Shown here in pieces: positions 18,324 through 26,431 of a DNA stretch of 64,000 bases (position 1 is the first letter of the stretch; every line of letters begins with the position of its first letter). Below the pieces are notes generated by a model, which was not told the origin of the DNA, made no database searches, and worked only from the letters and a program-made list of their open reading frames with translations. The DNA comes from Methylomonas sp. AM2-LC (GTDB lineage: Bacteria; Pseudomonadota; Gammaproteobacteria; Methylococcales; Methylomonadaceae): contig NZ_CP157005.1 of assembly GCF_039904985.1 (NCBI RefSeq), positions 3,615,501 through 3,679,500 of the forward strand. The letters are read 5' to 3'. The position numbers and the translations under genes are program-made.

Positions 18324-18518
18324 CGAATGGCACTGACTTAAGCGAATTTTCTTTAATATTCAAAGATATAATTACGTAGGACGTGGTGAGGCACGAACCG
18401 CATCTTCCGCGAATTAGGCATAAGCTGAATGTTCAGCCGACTTGATGCGGTTCGTTACCTCACCACATCCTTGTATGATTGATAATAAAGGCAAACAGGC
18501 TTAAGTCAGTGCCATTCG
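18324..18518. mobile_element. MITE-like element with 20-bp terminal inverted repeats and internal palindrome
   Basis: Perfect 20-bp terminal repeats CGAATGGCACTGACTTAAGC (18324-18343) and its complement (18499-18518). Outside them stand near-identical direct repeats TACCCGACC (18315-18323) and TACCCGATC (18519-18527), as expected for a target duplication. The interior holds a long imperfect palindrome: 18378-18404 (GGACGTGGTGAGGCACGAAC plus CGCATC) against 18444-18471, with a small GCTGAATGTTCAGC hairpin at its tip. The palindrome resembles the elements at 46713 and 50161. No coding capacity. Confidence 0.68.
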
Positions 18519-18821
18519 TACCCGATCCCTTTTTTCTCTAGCATTTATTCTATTTTAACAAGCCGATATTTTTGTTTAGTACTCGTGGTGGTTATCAGAA
18601 ATAGACGTTCCCACCAAACCAACGTCTATGTAAAGGCGTTAAAATTTGCTGACGAAACTTGCTTCTGATTGCCAGTTAGATGTAAACGAAATGAATTAAA
18701 GTCTAAAGAAGTTTTGAAATCAATCGTATCTGACCTTTTGATATGAAAAAGACACTTGCAAAACTTCCCGCGATAGCCATAATGATGAAAATAATCAATT
18801 ACCCATTATGGAGCAAATACA

Positions 18822-19067
18822 ATGGTCAGTATGCCTTCAACCGAAGCCAAAACCCATTTTGCTGCTTTGCTCGATATGGCGCAGCACAACCCGGTTACCA
18901 TAGAGGAAGAAGGCCGCCCCGTTGCGGTCATGATATCGGAAAGTGAATATGCAGCTTATCAACAGTTAAAATTGCAAGCTTTACAAAACGACTTAAACGC
19001 AGGCATCCGCCAAGCCGACGAAAATCAATTAGTAGATTGCGAAATCGCTTTTAACGGGCTCATTTAA
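18822..19067 (+). CDS. Type II antitoxin, Phd/YefM family
   Basis: 81 residues. MVSMPSTEAKTHFAALLD and EEEGRPVAVMISESEYAAY are the classical Phd/YefM DNA-binding domain, with a helical C-terminus that wraps the toxin. GGAG lies 8 bases before the ATG. The toxin gene begins 28 bp downstream. The dimer would neutralise the toxin and repress the shared promoter. Confidence 0.9.
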   Translation: MVSMPSTEAKTHFAALLDMAQHNPVTIEEEGRPVAVMISESEYAAYQQLKLQALQNDLNAGIRQADENQLVDCEIAFNGLI

Positions 19068-19095
19068 AGCCACTCTTTTTCAGCCTATCATCATT

Positions 19096-19392
19096 ATGGC
19101 AACCGTAAAGTTTACGCCGCTAGCCAGGAATGATTTAAAAGAAATACGGGATTTCATTTCACTGGATAAACCCGGCGTTGCATCCAAATACATGGCAATA
19201 CTTAAGCAAAAATGCGAATTATTAGCCAACTCCCCCCAACTTGGCATCCAACGGGCAGAATACTGCAACCTGTATAAATTCCCCGTCGATTCATATTTAA
19301 TTTTCTACCGACCATCACAAACAGGCATAGAGGTCATCCGCGTCTTACACGGTAATCGTGACATAGACAGAATACTAAAATCTGGATACTAA
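19096..19392 (+). CDS. Type II toxin, RelE/ParE family
   Basis: 98 residues. FTPLARNDLKEIRDFISLDKP is the conserved N-terminus of ParE-like toxins, followed by GIQRAEYCNLYKFPVDSYLIFYRP and the C-terminal IEVIRVLHGNRDIDRIL. ParE members poison DNA gyrase while RelE members cut mRNA; this sequence is closer to ParE by its RVLHGNRD ending. Intact, unlike the two toxin loci upstream. Confidence 0.9.
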   Translation: MATVKFTPLARNDLKEIRDFISLDKPGVASKYMAILKQKCELLANSPQLGIQRAEYCNLYKFPVDSYLIFYRPSQTGIEVIRVLHGNRDIDRILKSGY

Positions 19393-19436
19393 AACTTGGT
19401 TGTTTTTGTCTTGGAGCATTGGTGGGCACACAAAAA

Positions 19437-19544
19437 TTGGTCAATTTACTTTATCACAACAAAGTAAGTTTTTTGGCAATATTATCAATAAACTTTAACC
19501 TAACCATCACGCTCTAAATAGCTCTAAACTTTAGCATAATAGAC
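19437..19544 (+). repeat. Upstream region shared with 20504-20612 (copy A)
   Basis: About 108 bp upstream of the EF-hand gene that aligns end to end with 20504-20612 upstream of a PEP-CTERM gene. Shared landmarks in order: a TTACTTT ... AAAGTAA hairpin, TTTGG, ATCAATAAA, CTAACC and CTCTAAATAGCTCT. This accounts for most of the gene-free 19393-19734. Confidence 0.65.
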
Positions 19545-19734
19545 CACTAGCCCTAATTTTACATTGAGCGAAAATTCTTAATATTTCTTTACTTAACTTT
19601 ACATAGTTGTCCCTATTTTTAATCACTTAATGGTCGATATAACATATTAGAACTTATGTGGTTCTGTTATTAGATAGCCAATATCGGACAGCCAAAAAGC
19701 ATCCGGCAATGATAACCAAAATGAGGATAAACTA

Positions 19735-20274
19735 ATGAGCATTAACAGTATAACTAGCAGCAGTTCTGCAATGACGGGCTTTGATCCATCAAAAATGGCC
19801 TCCACGATGGCCACAAAGATGATGAGCGACCTCGATCCCAACAACACAGGCAAAGTAAGCAAAGACCAATTCGTGTCGGCTTTAACGGCCAAGGGCGTTT
19901 CGTCGACTGACGCAACCAAGATGTTCAGCTCGATCGATACAAAAGGAACTGGCAGCATTACCAAATCGGACATAGAAACCGCCATTAAGAATGGCAACCT
20001 GAAACCCCCATCGGGTGGATCTGGCGCTCCCGGTGGCTCTGGTGGCCCAGGTGGTTCTGGCGCGCCAGGTGGAGCGGGTGGAGCGGGTGGAGCGGCTGGC
20101 ACGAGTAGTTCAAGCACAAACAAAACCTATGATGCCGCAGACACTAACCAGGATGGTGTAGTTTCACCCCAGGAAAAATCCATCTATGCCTCGAAGCACC
20201 CGAATGTTTCGACCACTGAAAGTTCAAATACCAATCAGTCCAATTTGGGCAACAACGTTGACAAACATGTTTGA
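19735..20274 (+). CDS. EF-hand domain protein with Gly-rich linker
   Basis: 179 residues, no signal peptide. Three EF-hand-like loops: DPNNTGKVSKDQ (about 36-47, Gln at the last ligand position), DTKGTGSITKSD (about 69-80) and DTNQDGVVSPQE (about 137-148, a canonical calcium loop). Between the second and third is a repetitive Gly/Ser/Pro/Ala linker (GGSGAPGGSGGPGGSGAPGG). AGGA lies 9 bases before the ATG. Calcium binding is likely for loop three; the role is unknown. The 108-bp region upstream is duplicated before the next gene, suggesting common control. Confidence 0.82.
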   Translation: MSINSITSSSSAMTGFDPSKMASTMATKMMSDLDPNNTGKVSKDQFVSALTAKGVSSTDATKMFSSIDTKGTGSITKSDIETAIKNGNLKPPSGGSGAPGGSGGPGGSGAPGGAGGAGGAAGTSSSSTNKTYDAADTNQDGVVSPQEKSIYASKHPNVSTTESSNTNQSNLGNNVDKHV

Positions 20275-20408
20275 TGGCTTTTCCGGCGGGTCAATCAACC
20301 GGTAACCGCTGTCTAAGCGTCAAGATGGGGTTGTGACCAAGCGCTGAAAATCATAGAAGCTAAACGACAGCGAAGCGATGATTTTTAGTCCGCAGGCGTT
20401 GCGCCGGT

Positions 20409-20437
20409 CGGGTTTTCGTAGCGATCGCGAAAACCCG
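20409..20437 (+). terminator. Hairpin downstream of EF-hand gene
   Basis: CGGGTTTTCG / CGAAAACCCG, 10-bp perfect arms with a 9-nt loop. It lies in the 230-bp GC-richer stretch after the EF-hand gene; no T-run follows, so terminator or REP-like role is uncertain. Confidence 0.4.
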
Positions 20438-20503
20438 TCAAGCCATTTGGAGACGAACTCTTAAGGCATTCACACACAAAAATCACAAAAGGGATCCACA
20501 AAA

Positions 20504-20612
20504 GTGGCCAGGTTACTTTTATAACAATAAAGTAACTCCTTTGGTAAAACTGTCAATAAACATTAGTCTAACCTTCATACTCTAAATAGCTCTCCGCTCT
20601 AAAATATCAGAC
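20504..20612 (+). repeat. Upstream region shared with 19437-19544 (copy B)
   Basis: Second copy of the shared upstream block, about 108 bp before the PEP-CTERM gene at 20720. The TTACTTT ... AAAGTAA stem and CTCTAAATAGCTCT box are conserved while surrounding bases differ, which points to selection on a regulatory site or to an old duplication. Confidence 0.65.
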
Positions 20613-20719
20613 ATTCAACCATCCAGTGTAAATAAATTAAATCAATTTGAACCTTTTAGGGTTTTCCCGGAATTAAGAAATTAAGCACATTTGCCTTTAA
20701 TCAACTACCGGAAATATCC

Positions 20720-21577
20720 ATGCATACATATAATTTTAATCACACTCTTACTGTGTTATGCGCTGTTTTGACCGTTGGAACTGCGAACGCCTCGTTGATC
20801 GATTTCGATTCAATTCCACTGTCTGGCCCTGGAACATACGCAGCTGCAGGCGCTACAATAGATTTGACTATCGCCACTGGAGATATCAATGCGCCTAGCG
20901 TAAGCATTACCGGCGGCACCGTGCTTACCAATGAAACCTTTTTACCGGCAAACAGTAGTTCACTCTATGGAACGGCGTTTTTTGGCACGACATTCCCCGC
21001 CCCCGGACATGCCTACTCAAATTCCATCGTATTGACGTTTGCAAATCCGATTTCAAACTTTTTTATGGATGTCTACAATGGCCAAGTTTTCAATGTCACT
21101 TACACTGTATCTGACAATAATGGACATTCCAGTTCTTTTTTACTGGCGCCTAATCTGAATAGCGGCACTAGTCAGATAGGTTTCGCTGCAGCCGGTTCTG
21201 TAATTACGGTCACATCGGACGCTGGTAGTCTATGGGACTTTTCAATTGATAACATCGGCTTTAATCAAGCATTGCCGACCAGCATACCAACACAAGTTCA
21301 GCCAACACCACCCTCTTCAACGACAAATCCGCCAATAACGTTAGTTGCAGAGAATCAACTGCCGCCGGAACTGACATTGACGCCTGAACAGCGCCAGGCA
21401 GAAGGCCTCGATAATCAAAAAAGACGTGGCCGTAACGGCAATGACTTCCGCATTAAGGCGCAGGGATTTGATGATGCTAACGTAACAACTGTCGTTCCGC
21501 TACCGTCACCTCTAGTATTGTTCGGTACGGCATTATCTGGCTTAACTGTTATGCTTCGCAAATCCCGGAAAGTTTGA
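20720..21577 (+). CDS. Exported protein with VPLPS-type PEP-CTERM tail
   Basis: 285 residues. Signal peptide about 1-25 (ending ANAS), then a beta-sandwich-like domain (LIDFDSIPL, IVLTFANPISNFFMDVYNG, ITVTSDAGSLWDFSIDNIGF) common in PEP-CTERM proteins, a Pro/Thr-rich linker with a charged segment (EQRQAEGLDNQKRRGRNGND), and the tail VPLPSPLVLFGTALSGL plus a basic end RKSRK. Predicted to be sorted by an exosortase-type system and surface-exposed. Exact function unknown. Confidence 0.82.
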   Translation: MHTYNFNHTLTVLCAVLTVGTANASLIDFDSIPLSGPGTYAAAGATIDLTIATGDINAPSVSITGGTVLTNETFLPANSSSLYGTAFFGTTFPAPGHAYSNSIVLTFANPISNFFMDVYNGQVFNVTYTVSDNNGHSSSFLLAPNLNSGTSQIGFAAAGSVITVTSDAGSLWDFSIDNIGFNQALPTSIPTQVQPTPPSSTTNPPITLVAENQLPPELTLTPEQRQAEGLDNQKRRGRNGNDFRIKAQGFDDANVTTVVPLPSPLVLFGTALSGLTVMLRKSRKV

Positions 21578-21829
21578 AGCCAATCGGCAACTTGAGCTAA
21601 TTTGATGATAAATTAACGCTGAACACAAAAGTGGTCACTTAAAAGGGGTTAACACAAAACGGTATTGGGTAATTAAATTCCTCGCGCAGCACTTCGCCAG
21701 GGTGAATATTGGGTAGTTGTTTCATGCCACTTCCTTCAATAGTAAAGATTTAGATTTTGATTTTGTAAACCAATTGCCCTCAGACAAGCCCTACCAAGCG
21801 TGCCTATAGTAATTGGCAAAAATCTGCAT

Positions 21830-22987
21830 TCAGTTGGGTGCTGACAAACTGCGGGTTTGTTTCAGTCGCTTTGCTTGTTTTTTATGGTGTGAGCGTAATA
21901 TACCCGTTACAAATAATATCGGACAAGCAAATCCCGATACAAATACAAGGCCACGCCCTATGCTTCCAAAGGCTTCGCCATTATGCAAGGGGTGTAGCCA
22001 ATTTAGCAGTGTGTTTCCAGCAGATTGATGCGCAGGATCATTCATCTGTAAAACCTCGCCACTGTATTGATCTATCCAGATATTCGTTTTGGGAAAACGC
22101 CTATTGGGTTCAAAAGATTGCCGTAAATTGATGCGATATGTACCCAATTCGCCATCGGGGGTTTCAATCCAACAAAGCTTGGCATTTGGGAATAATCGCT
22201 CTGCAATTGTCACCGCTTGGTCTATCGTGATTGGGTGATTTTGGCTATTTAGAGTTGATAAAGGTTTGGTGTTTTGTTCTTCAAGCGGCGATATGTAATG
22301 AATTAAGGGATTGATGTATTGGGGTATTTCTAGGGCAATTCCGGTAAAGGTAACAATTTGTAAGATAATAAAGGGGTAAATCCCGCTGATTTTGTGTAGA
22401 TCGTAAATCAATCGCTGTGGGTTACGGGTTTTTTTTACCGATAAAGCAGACACTATTTTACTAAGACTAGGCCACCATAAATACACCCCAGTCATTAAAA
22501 CCACAGCCAGCAATAGGCCAACTATTGCCATGACTAATTTGCCAGTAGCATCTAATAATAAGGTGTAATGCAAATCATATATCCATGTTAGCAGATAGTG
22601 CCCCCATAGGCGTTTACTGATAATTTCTGACGTATACGGATTAATGCTTAACATTAAAGGCGCAAAACTTTGATGGGTTGATTCTGCTGGTTTATAGTAT
22701 CTGGCTGTTATAGTTTGCTCAGGCGTTTCAGGGATTTCAAGCCGCCAAGCGTGTTGGCGGTTTGGTTCTGATGCTTGTATGGCATCCCAAATCGACTGAT
22801 AAGACGCGTACGTCTTATCAGTGCTTGAAACACTCTTTGCGGCGTTTAGCCATTCATCTATTTCTAGATAGTAAACTAAGATACTGCCTGTTAGGCCAAT
22901 TATAGCGAATACTATACCCAGTATCAGTCCTGTATAGTGATGAATGGCTCGCCACTTAGGACAAAGCCGGGGGGATTTGGCTGTCAT
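21830..22987 (-). CDS. PepSY-associated membrane protein
   Basis: 385 residues of the PepSY_TM family: HHYTGLILGIVFAIIGLTGS (TM1), a periplasmic PepSY domain, LHYTLLLDATGKLVMAIVGLL, DLHKISGIYPFIILQIVTFTG and a last TM near LVFVSGFACPILFVTGIL. His residues in the first and third helices are typical haem ligands of this family, many members of which act as inner-membrane reductases for ferric siderophores. It starts 11 bp after the TonB receptor gene, so it probably frees iron from what that receptor imports. Confidence 0.88.
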   Translation of the reverse strand: MTAKSPRLCPKWRAIHHYTGLILGIVFAIIGLTGSILVYYLEIDEWLNAAKSVSSTDKTYASYQSIWDAIQASEPNRQHAWRLEIPETPEQTITARYYKPAESTHQSFAPLMLSINPYTSEIISKRLWGHYLLTWIYDLHYTLLLDATGKLVMAIVGLLLAVVLMTGVYLWWPSLSKIVSALSVKKTRNPQRLIYDLHKISGIYPFIILQIVTFTGIALEIPQYINPLIHYISPLEEQNTKPLSTLNSQNHPITIDQAVTIAERLFPNAKLCWIETPDGELGTYRINLRQSFEPNRRFPKTNIWIDQYSGEVLQMNDPAHQSAGNTLLNWLHPLHNGEAFGSIGRGLVFVSGFACPILFVTGILRSHHKKQAKRLKQTRSLSAPN

Positions 22988-22998
22988 TATTGGTTCAC

Positions 22999-25332
22999 TT
23001 ATAGGCTATATTTTACTGATACAGCTCCATAGAAAGCGATGCCATCACCGGGTGAAAAGAGTGGTTGTCGAACAGAGCCATAGGTTTCATCGAACCAGAC
23101 ATACTCGCGATGTACATTAGCTAAATTCTTTGCTTGAAATTGTAAATCTACGTTTTTATTAACTTGATAACCTAAATCAAGATTTAGGAGTGAATATCCG
23201 CCGTATTTACCCAGTTGATTGGCTTGGTCAACAAAGTAATTACCTTGACCAGTTGTCCAAAATGATGAACGTAAGTCCTTTGTTATTTGATAATCAAGGC
23301 CGGCCGAAAATAAATAGTCGGGTGTATTAACTATACTGTTTCCCGCTTTGTATTCGTAACTATAGAGCACATAAGTACCCGCCGTTTTTATTTTGGCTTC
23401 TTGCAGAGAATAAGAAGACCATAAACTGATATTATCGGTTGGGTAGATTTTCAACTCAATATCCACACCTTGACGGGCGGTGGAGCCAAGATAAATGGCG
23501 GCGTTACTTGATAAGTTTCGGCTCATTTCATTGCTAGCGTTTTGTTGCCAATAGGCAATACGCCCTTCGGTCCAATCCCAGGGTTTTACTTTAAACCCTA
23601 CTTCCCAACCATCATTAATAGAGGGAGCGACATTAGCCGCCGTTGGACTTCTAAACGTAGCACTACCCACACCCACTTGGAAGGTTTTTCCCCAGTTTCC
23701 ATAGAGGCTATAACCATCTAAAGGCGTAATAACCGCGCCAATTTTAGGTTGTGAAATGATGCCATAATTGTTGACTGGATAACTGCCATTACTGCCGGGT
23801 CTAAAGTTAAGAAAGTTTCCTGCATCTATACGATCTGCACGATAGCCAGGGGTGATTTTTAACCATTGGGTGGGTTTGATTACGGCTTGTACATAACCAC
23901 CATAGTTTAAAAAGTCCCATTTTTCATCGTTGCGTACATTTGTGGCATTGGCTGGCGTTCTTTGTATGGCTTTCGTTGTTCGATATTGTTGATATGAATT
24001 CTGTTGCTGTTGAAAGTCCATCCCTGTTTCTAAGGAGAAGTCATTGAGCCAGTTAATGACTGGATGATAGGTTAACGCTGTAATAGCACCATATTGAAGT
24101 TCGTCACGATCACGTTCTACTTGAGCACAACAGGGATCAAATAAAACAAAACGCTGATCTTTAAAGGTATTGGTATACACTTTATTAGACCAAAATAATT
24201 TATCGTTTAATTTAGCGTCAAAAAAACTGCTGAATTGCCCTAACTGACGCTTCCCGCCGTCAGTATTATTTCTGGCCATAGATTGGGTGGTGCTTTGTAG
24301 TTGTTCCTGATAAGTAAGATAGCCGGGCTCCTGTGCGTCTGCTTCACTCCAGCGGGCGTTTAAGCCTAATTTATATTTTTCATTATCCGGGGTAAATGTC
24401 CATTTTCCCGAAAAACTATTTTTATCCGATTGACTATGTTCGCGGTAACCATCACTCGCGCGGTAAGAAATGGCATAATTTTGGGAGAATCCGTCTTTCT
24501 CATAACCCAGACCCGATTGAATATCGTAAGTGTTAAAGCTGCCGTAACTAACGCGGCCTTTGGTGTAATTACCGCCTGTTGACGTATTGATACCCACATT
24601 GCCTGCGAAAGCGTGCAGACCGTAACGCGGATCGTTAGTACCGCGCACTACTTCAATTGATTCTATGTCCAATGGAAACAAGGAATCAATGAAATAAGTG
24701 TCACCACTGTTGGTATTGCTAGGAATGCCATCAATCAAAAGCTTTACTGCATTGACTCGCCCCTCGCCATTGAAGCCACGAAACGACATTTTGCCAGTTG
24801 TGATACCTTGACCGAACTGAGTAACCTGCACCCCCGGCATACGATGAAATAAATCGTAAGCGGTTAAAACATTCTGATTTTCGATTTTGTCGGCATACAT
24901 AATATCAACCGAAGTAACAATATCACGACTATTTAATTTGCCACTTCCTTTTTGGTTTGTAACTACGACTTCTCCCAATTCAAAAACAGAATTGTCTTCA
25001 TAATGGGGCTGAGTCTTTTTAATTGCGAAAACACCATTACTGGTTAATTGGTATTCCAAGCCATGTTTGCGTAATAACTGGTCAAGTACTTGCTCAATAG
25101 TGAAGTTACCTTTTATGGGATCGGCATTTAAGCCATTTAACAATGGATCAGCAAATATGAGTTTTGTGTGTGTCGATTCAGCAAGTTGAACTAGGCTGCT
25201 TGATAAGGCTTGTTTTGGTAGGTCAACAGCAATGGTTGTTTTTTCAACGCCCTGCGCAGAATTATTTTGACTTAAAATGAGTAAGGTCAATAGTGATAAT
25301 TTGCCAAAATGGGGTTTTAGTTTTCCTTTCAT
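22999..25332 (-). CDS. TonB-dependent receptor with STN signalling domain (FecA-like)
   Basis: 777-residue outer-membrane receptor. Signal peptide 1-28; STN domain about 33-105 (AVDLPKQALSSSLVQLAEST...LLRKHGLEYQL), which in FecA-type receptors contacts an anti-sigma factor; TonB-box region ELGEVVVTNQKG; plug with RMPGVQVTQFGQGITTGKMS and DIESIEVVRGTNDPRYG; 22-strand barrel to the terminal AVSVKYSL. Ferric siderophore or citrate uptake is the family role. No fecI/fecR pair is beside it; an IS21 copy begins 117 bp upstream and may have separated them. Confidence 0.92.
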   Translation of the reverse strand: MKGKLKPHFGKLSLLTLLILSQNNSAQGVEKTTIAVDLPKQALSSSLVQLAESTHTKLIFADPLLNGLNADPIKGNFTIEQVLDQLLRKHGLEYQLTSNGVFAIKKTQPHYEDNSVFELGEVVVTNQKGSGKLNSRDIVTSVDIMYADKIENQNVLTAYDLFHRMPGVQVTQFGQGITTGKMSFRGFNGEGRVNAVKLLIDGIPSNTNSGDTYFIDSLFPLDIESIEVVRGTNDPRYGLHAFAGNVGINTSTGGNYTKGRVSYGSFNTYDIQSGLGYEKDGFSQNYAISYRASDGYREHSQSDKNSFSGKWTFTPDNEKYKLGLNARWSEADAQEPGYLTYQEQLQSTTQSMARNNTDGGKRQLGQFSSFFDAKLNDKLFWSNKVYTNTFKDQRFVLFDPCCAQVERDRDELQYGAITALTYHPVINWLNDFSLETGMDFQQQQNSYQQYRTTKAIQRTPANATNVRNDEKWDFLNYGGYVQAVIKPTQWLKITPGYRADRIDAGNFLNFRPGSNGSYPVNNYGIISQPKIGAVITPLDGYSLYGNWGKTFQVGVGSATFRSPTAANVAPSINDGWEVGFKVKPWDWTEGRIAYWQQNASNEMSRNLSSNAAIYLGSTARQGVDIELKIYPTDNISLWSSYSLQEAKIKTAGTYVLYSYEYKAGNSIVNTPDYLFSAGLDYQITKDLRSSFWTTGQGNYFVDQANQLGKYGGYSLLNLDLGYQVNKNVDLQFQAKNLANVHREYVWFDETYGSVRQPLFSPGDGIAFYGAVSVKYSL

Positions 25333-25448
25333 TTGTTAGGCTCCGTATAGAGGTAAATTTAAATAAATGTGCTCAAATACCTATAACGATGGCGAAGCGC
25401 CAAACTGGACAATTTTTTAATGTCGTAATGAAATTTCTATAGATTGTT

Positions 25449-25497
25449 TGTTGGCGCTAATTGAAAATTGACCACCCGTGCTAATCGAAAATTGACC
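25449..25497 (+). repeat. IS21 left-end terminal repeats
   Basis: Two direct 18-mers, GCTAATTGAAAATTGACC (25456-25473) and GCTAATCGAAAATTGACC (25480-25497), 24 bp apart. They are the likely transposase-binding sites. Equivalent sites occur at copies 2 and 3. Confidence 0.85.
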
Positions 25498-25607
25498 AGG
25501 GATTATGTTAGGCAGATTACTATACTGCGCCGAATTAGTCGACCAGACTGAGTGAGTTTTGCCCCCTTTTTTTAAATGTGTTATTTTCGAATACTGATGA
25601 TTTCATA

Positions 25608-26431
25608 CTAGTCATCCGTGTTTGCCGCTATTGATTCTGCTATTGGCAATGACCGTTTGGACAATTCCCTGGATTTAATCCGTTCTTTTGCTATAGCGCT
25701 ACTTTCCTTAAACCGAAAGGATTCATTGCCGGTTTCAATGATATGGCAATGATGCGTGAGGCGATCCAGCAGTGCTGTTGTCAGTTTGGCGTCAATAAAC
25801 ACGCTACTCCATTCTGAGAAAGTCAAATTGGTTGTAATGATGACGCTGGTACGTTCATAAAGTTTGGAAAGCAGATGGAACAGGAGTGCACCACCCGCCT
25901 GTGAAAAGGGCAAATAACCCAGCTCGTCCAAGATGACCAAGTCCACCTGCATGAGCATCAGCGCCAGTCGTCCTTGTTTACCAGCTGCTTTTTCCTGCTC
26001 CAGTGTGTTAACTAACTCAACGGTGGAGAAAAAGCGCACCCGTTTGCTGTGCTGCTGGATACCGCAAACGCCCAGTGCTGTGGCCAAATGGGATTTTCCG
26101 GTTCCAGTGCCACCCACTAATACCAGATTCTGTGCAGCATCGGTAAATGTCAAGGTTGCCAGTGTCTGGATCAGTGACGGGTCTACTTAGATTGGCTGAA
26201 ATCAAAGCCTAGCAAATCCCGGTGGATCGGAAATTTGGCTGAACTCATCTGATAGCGGATGGTGCGGATGCCCCTATCAATTGATTCTGCCTGTAACAAT
26301 TGGTCGAGCAGCCATTGTGTCGAATGGATCAATTCAACCGTGCCTGCTAAGTTTTGCGTTTGTAATTCGGCGTAACATGCCGCCATGCCATACAATTTTA
26401 GGGCTTTAAGTTGGCTAATGATGTCAGACAT
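25608..26431 (-). pseudogene. istB: IstB ATPase gene, one-base deletion (copy 1)
   Basis: IS21 AAA+ helper ATPase. In copy 3 the gene is a single 274-residue frame; here the sequence at about 26188-26195 reads CTACTTAGA instead of CTACTTTAGA, so translation stops after GFDFSQSK (82 residues). The rest, containing Walker [16 protein letters not shown] and Walker [10 protein letters not shown], is left in another frame and starts only at an internal Met. A product from that internal start would lack the N-terminal domain. Confidence 0.88.

Noticed and set aside
25608..26153. IstB-like 181-codon frame as an independent gene
   Set aside because: It begins inside the ATPase and is part of a gene that is continuous in copy 3; the split is due to a one-base deletion.
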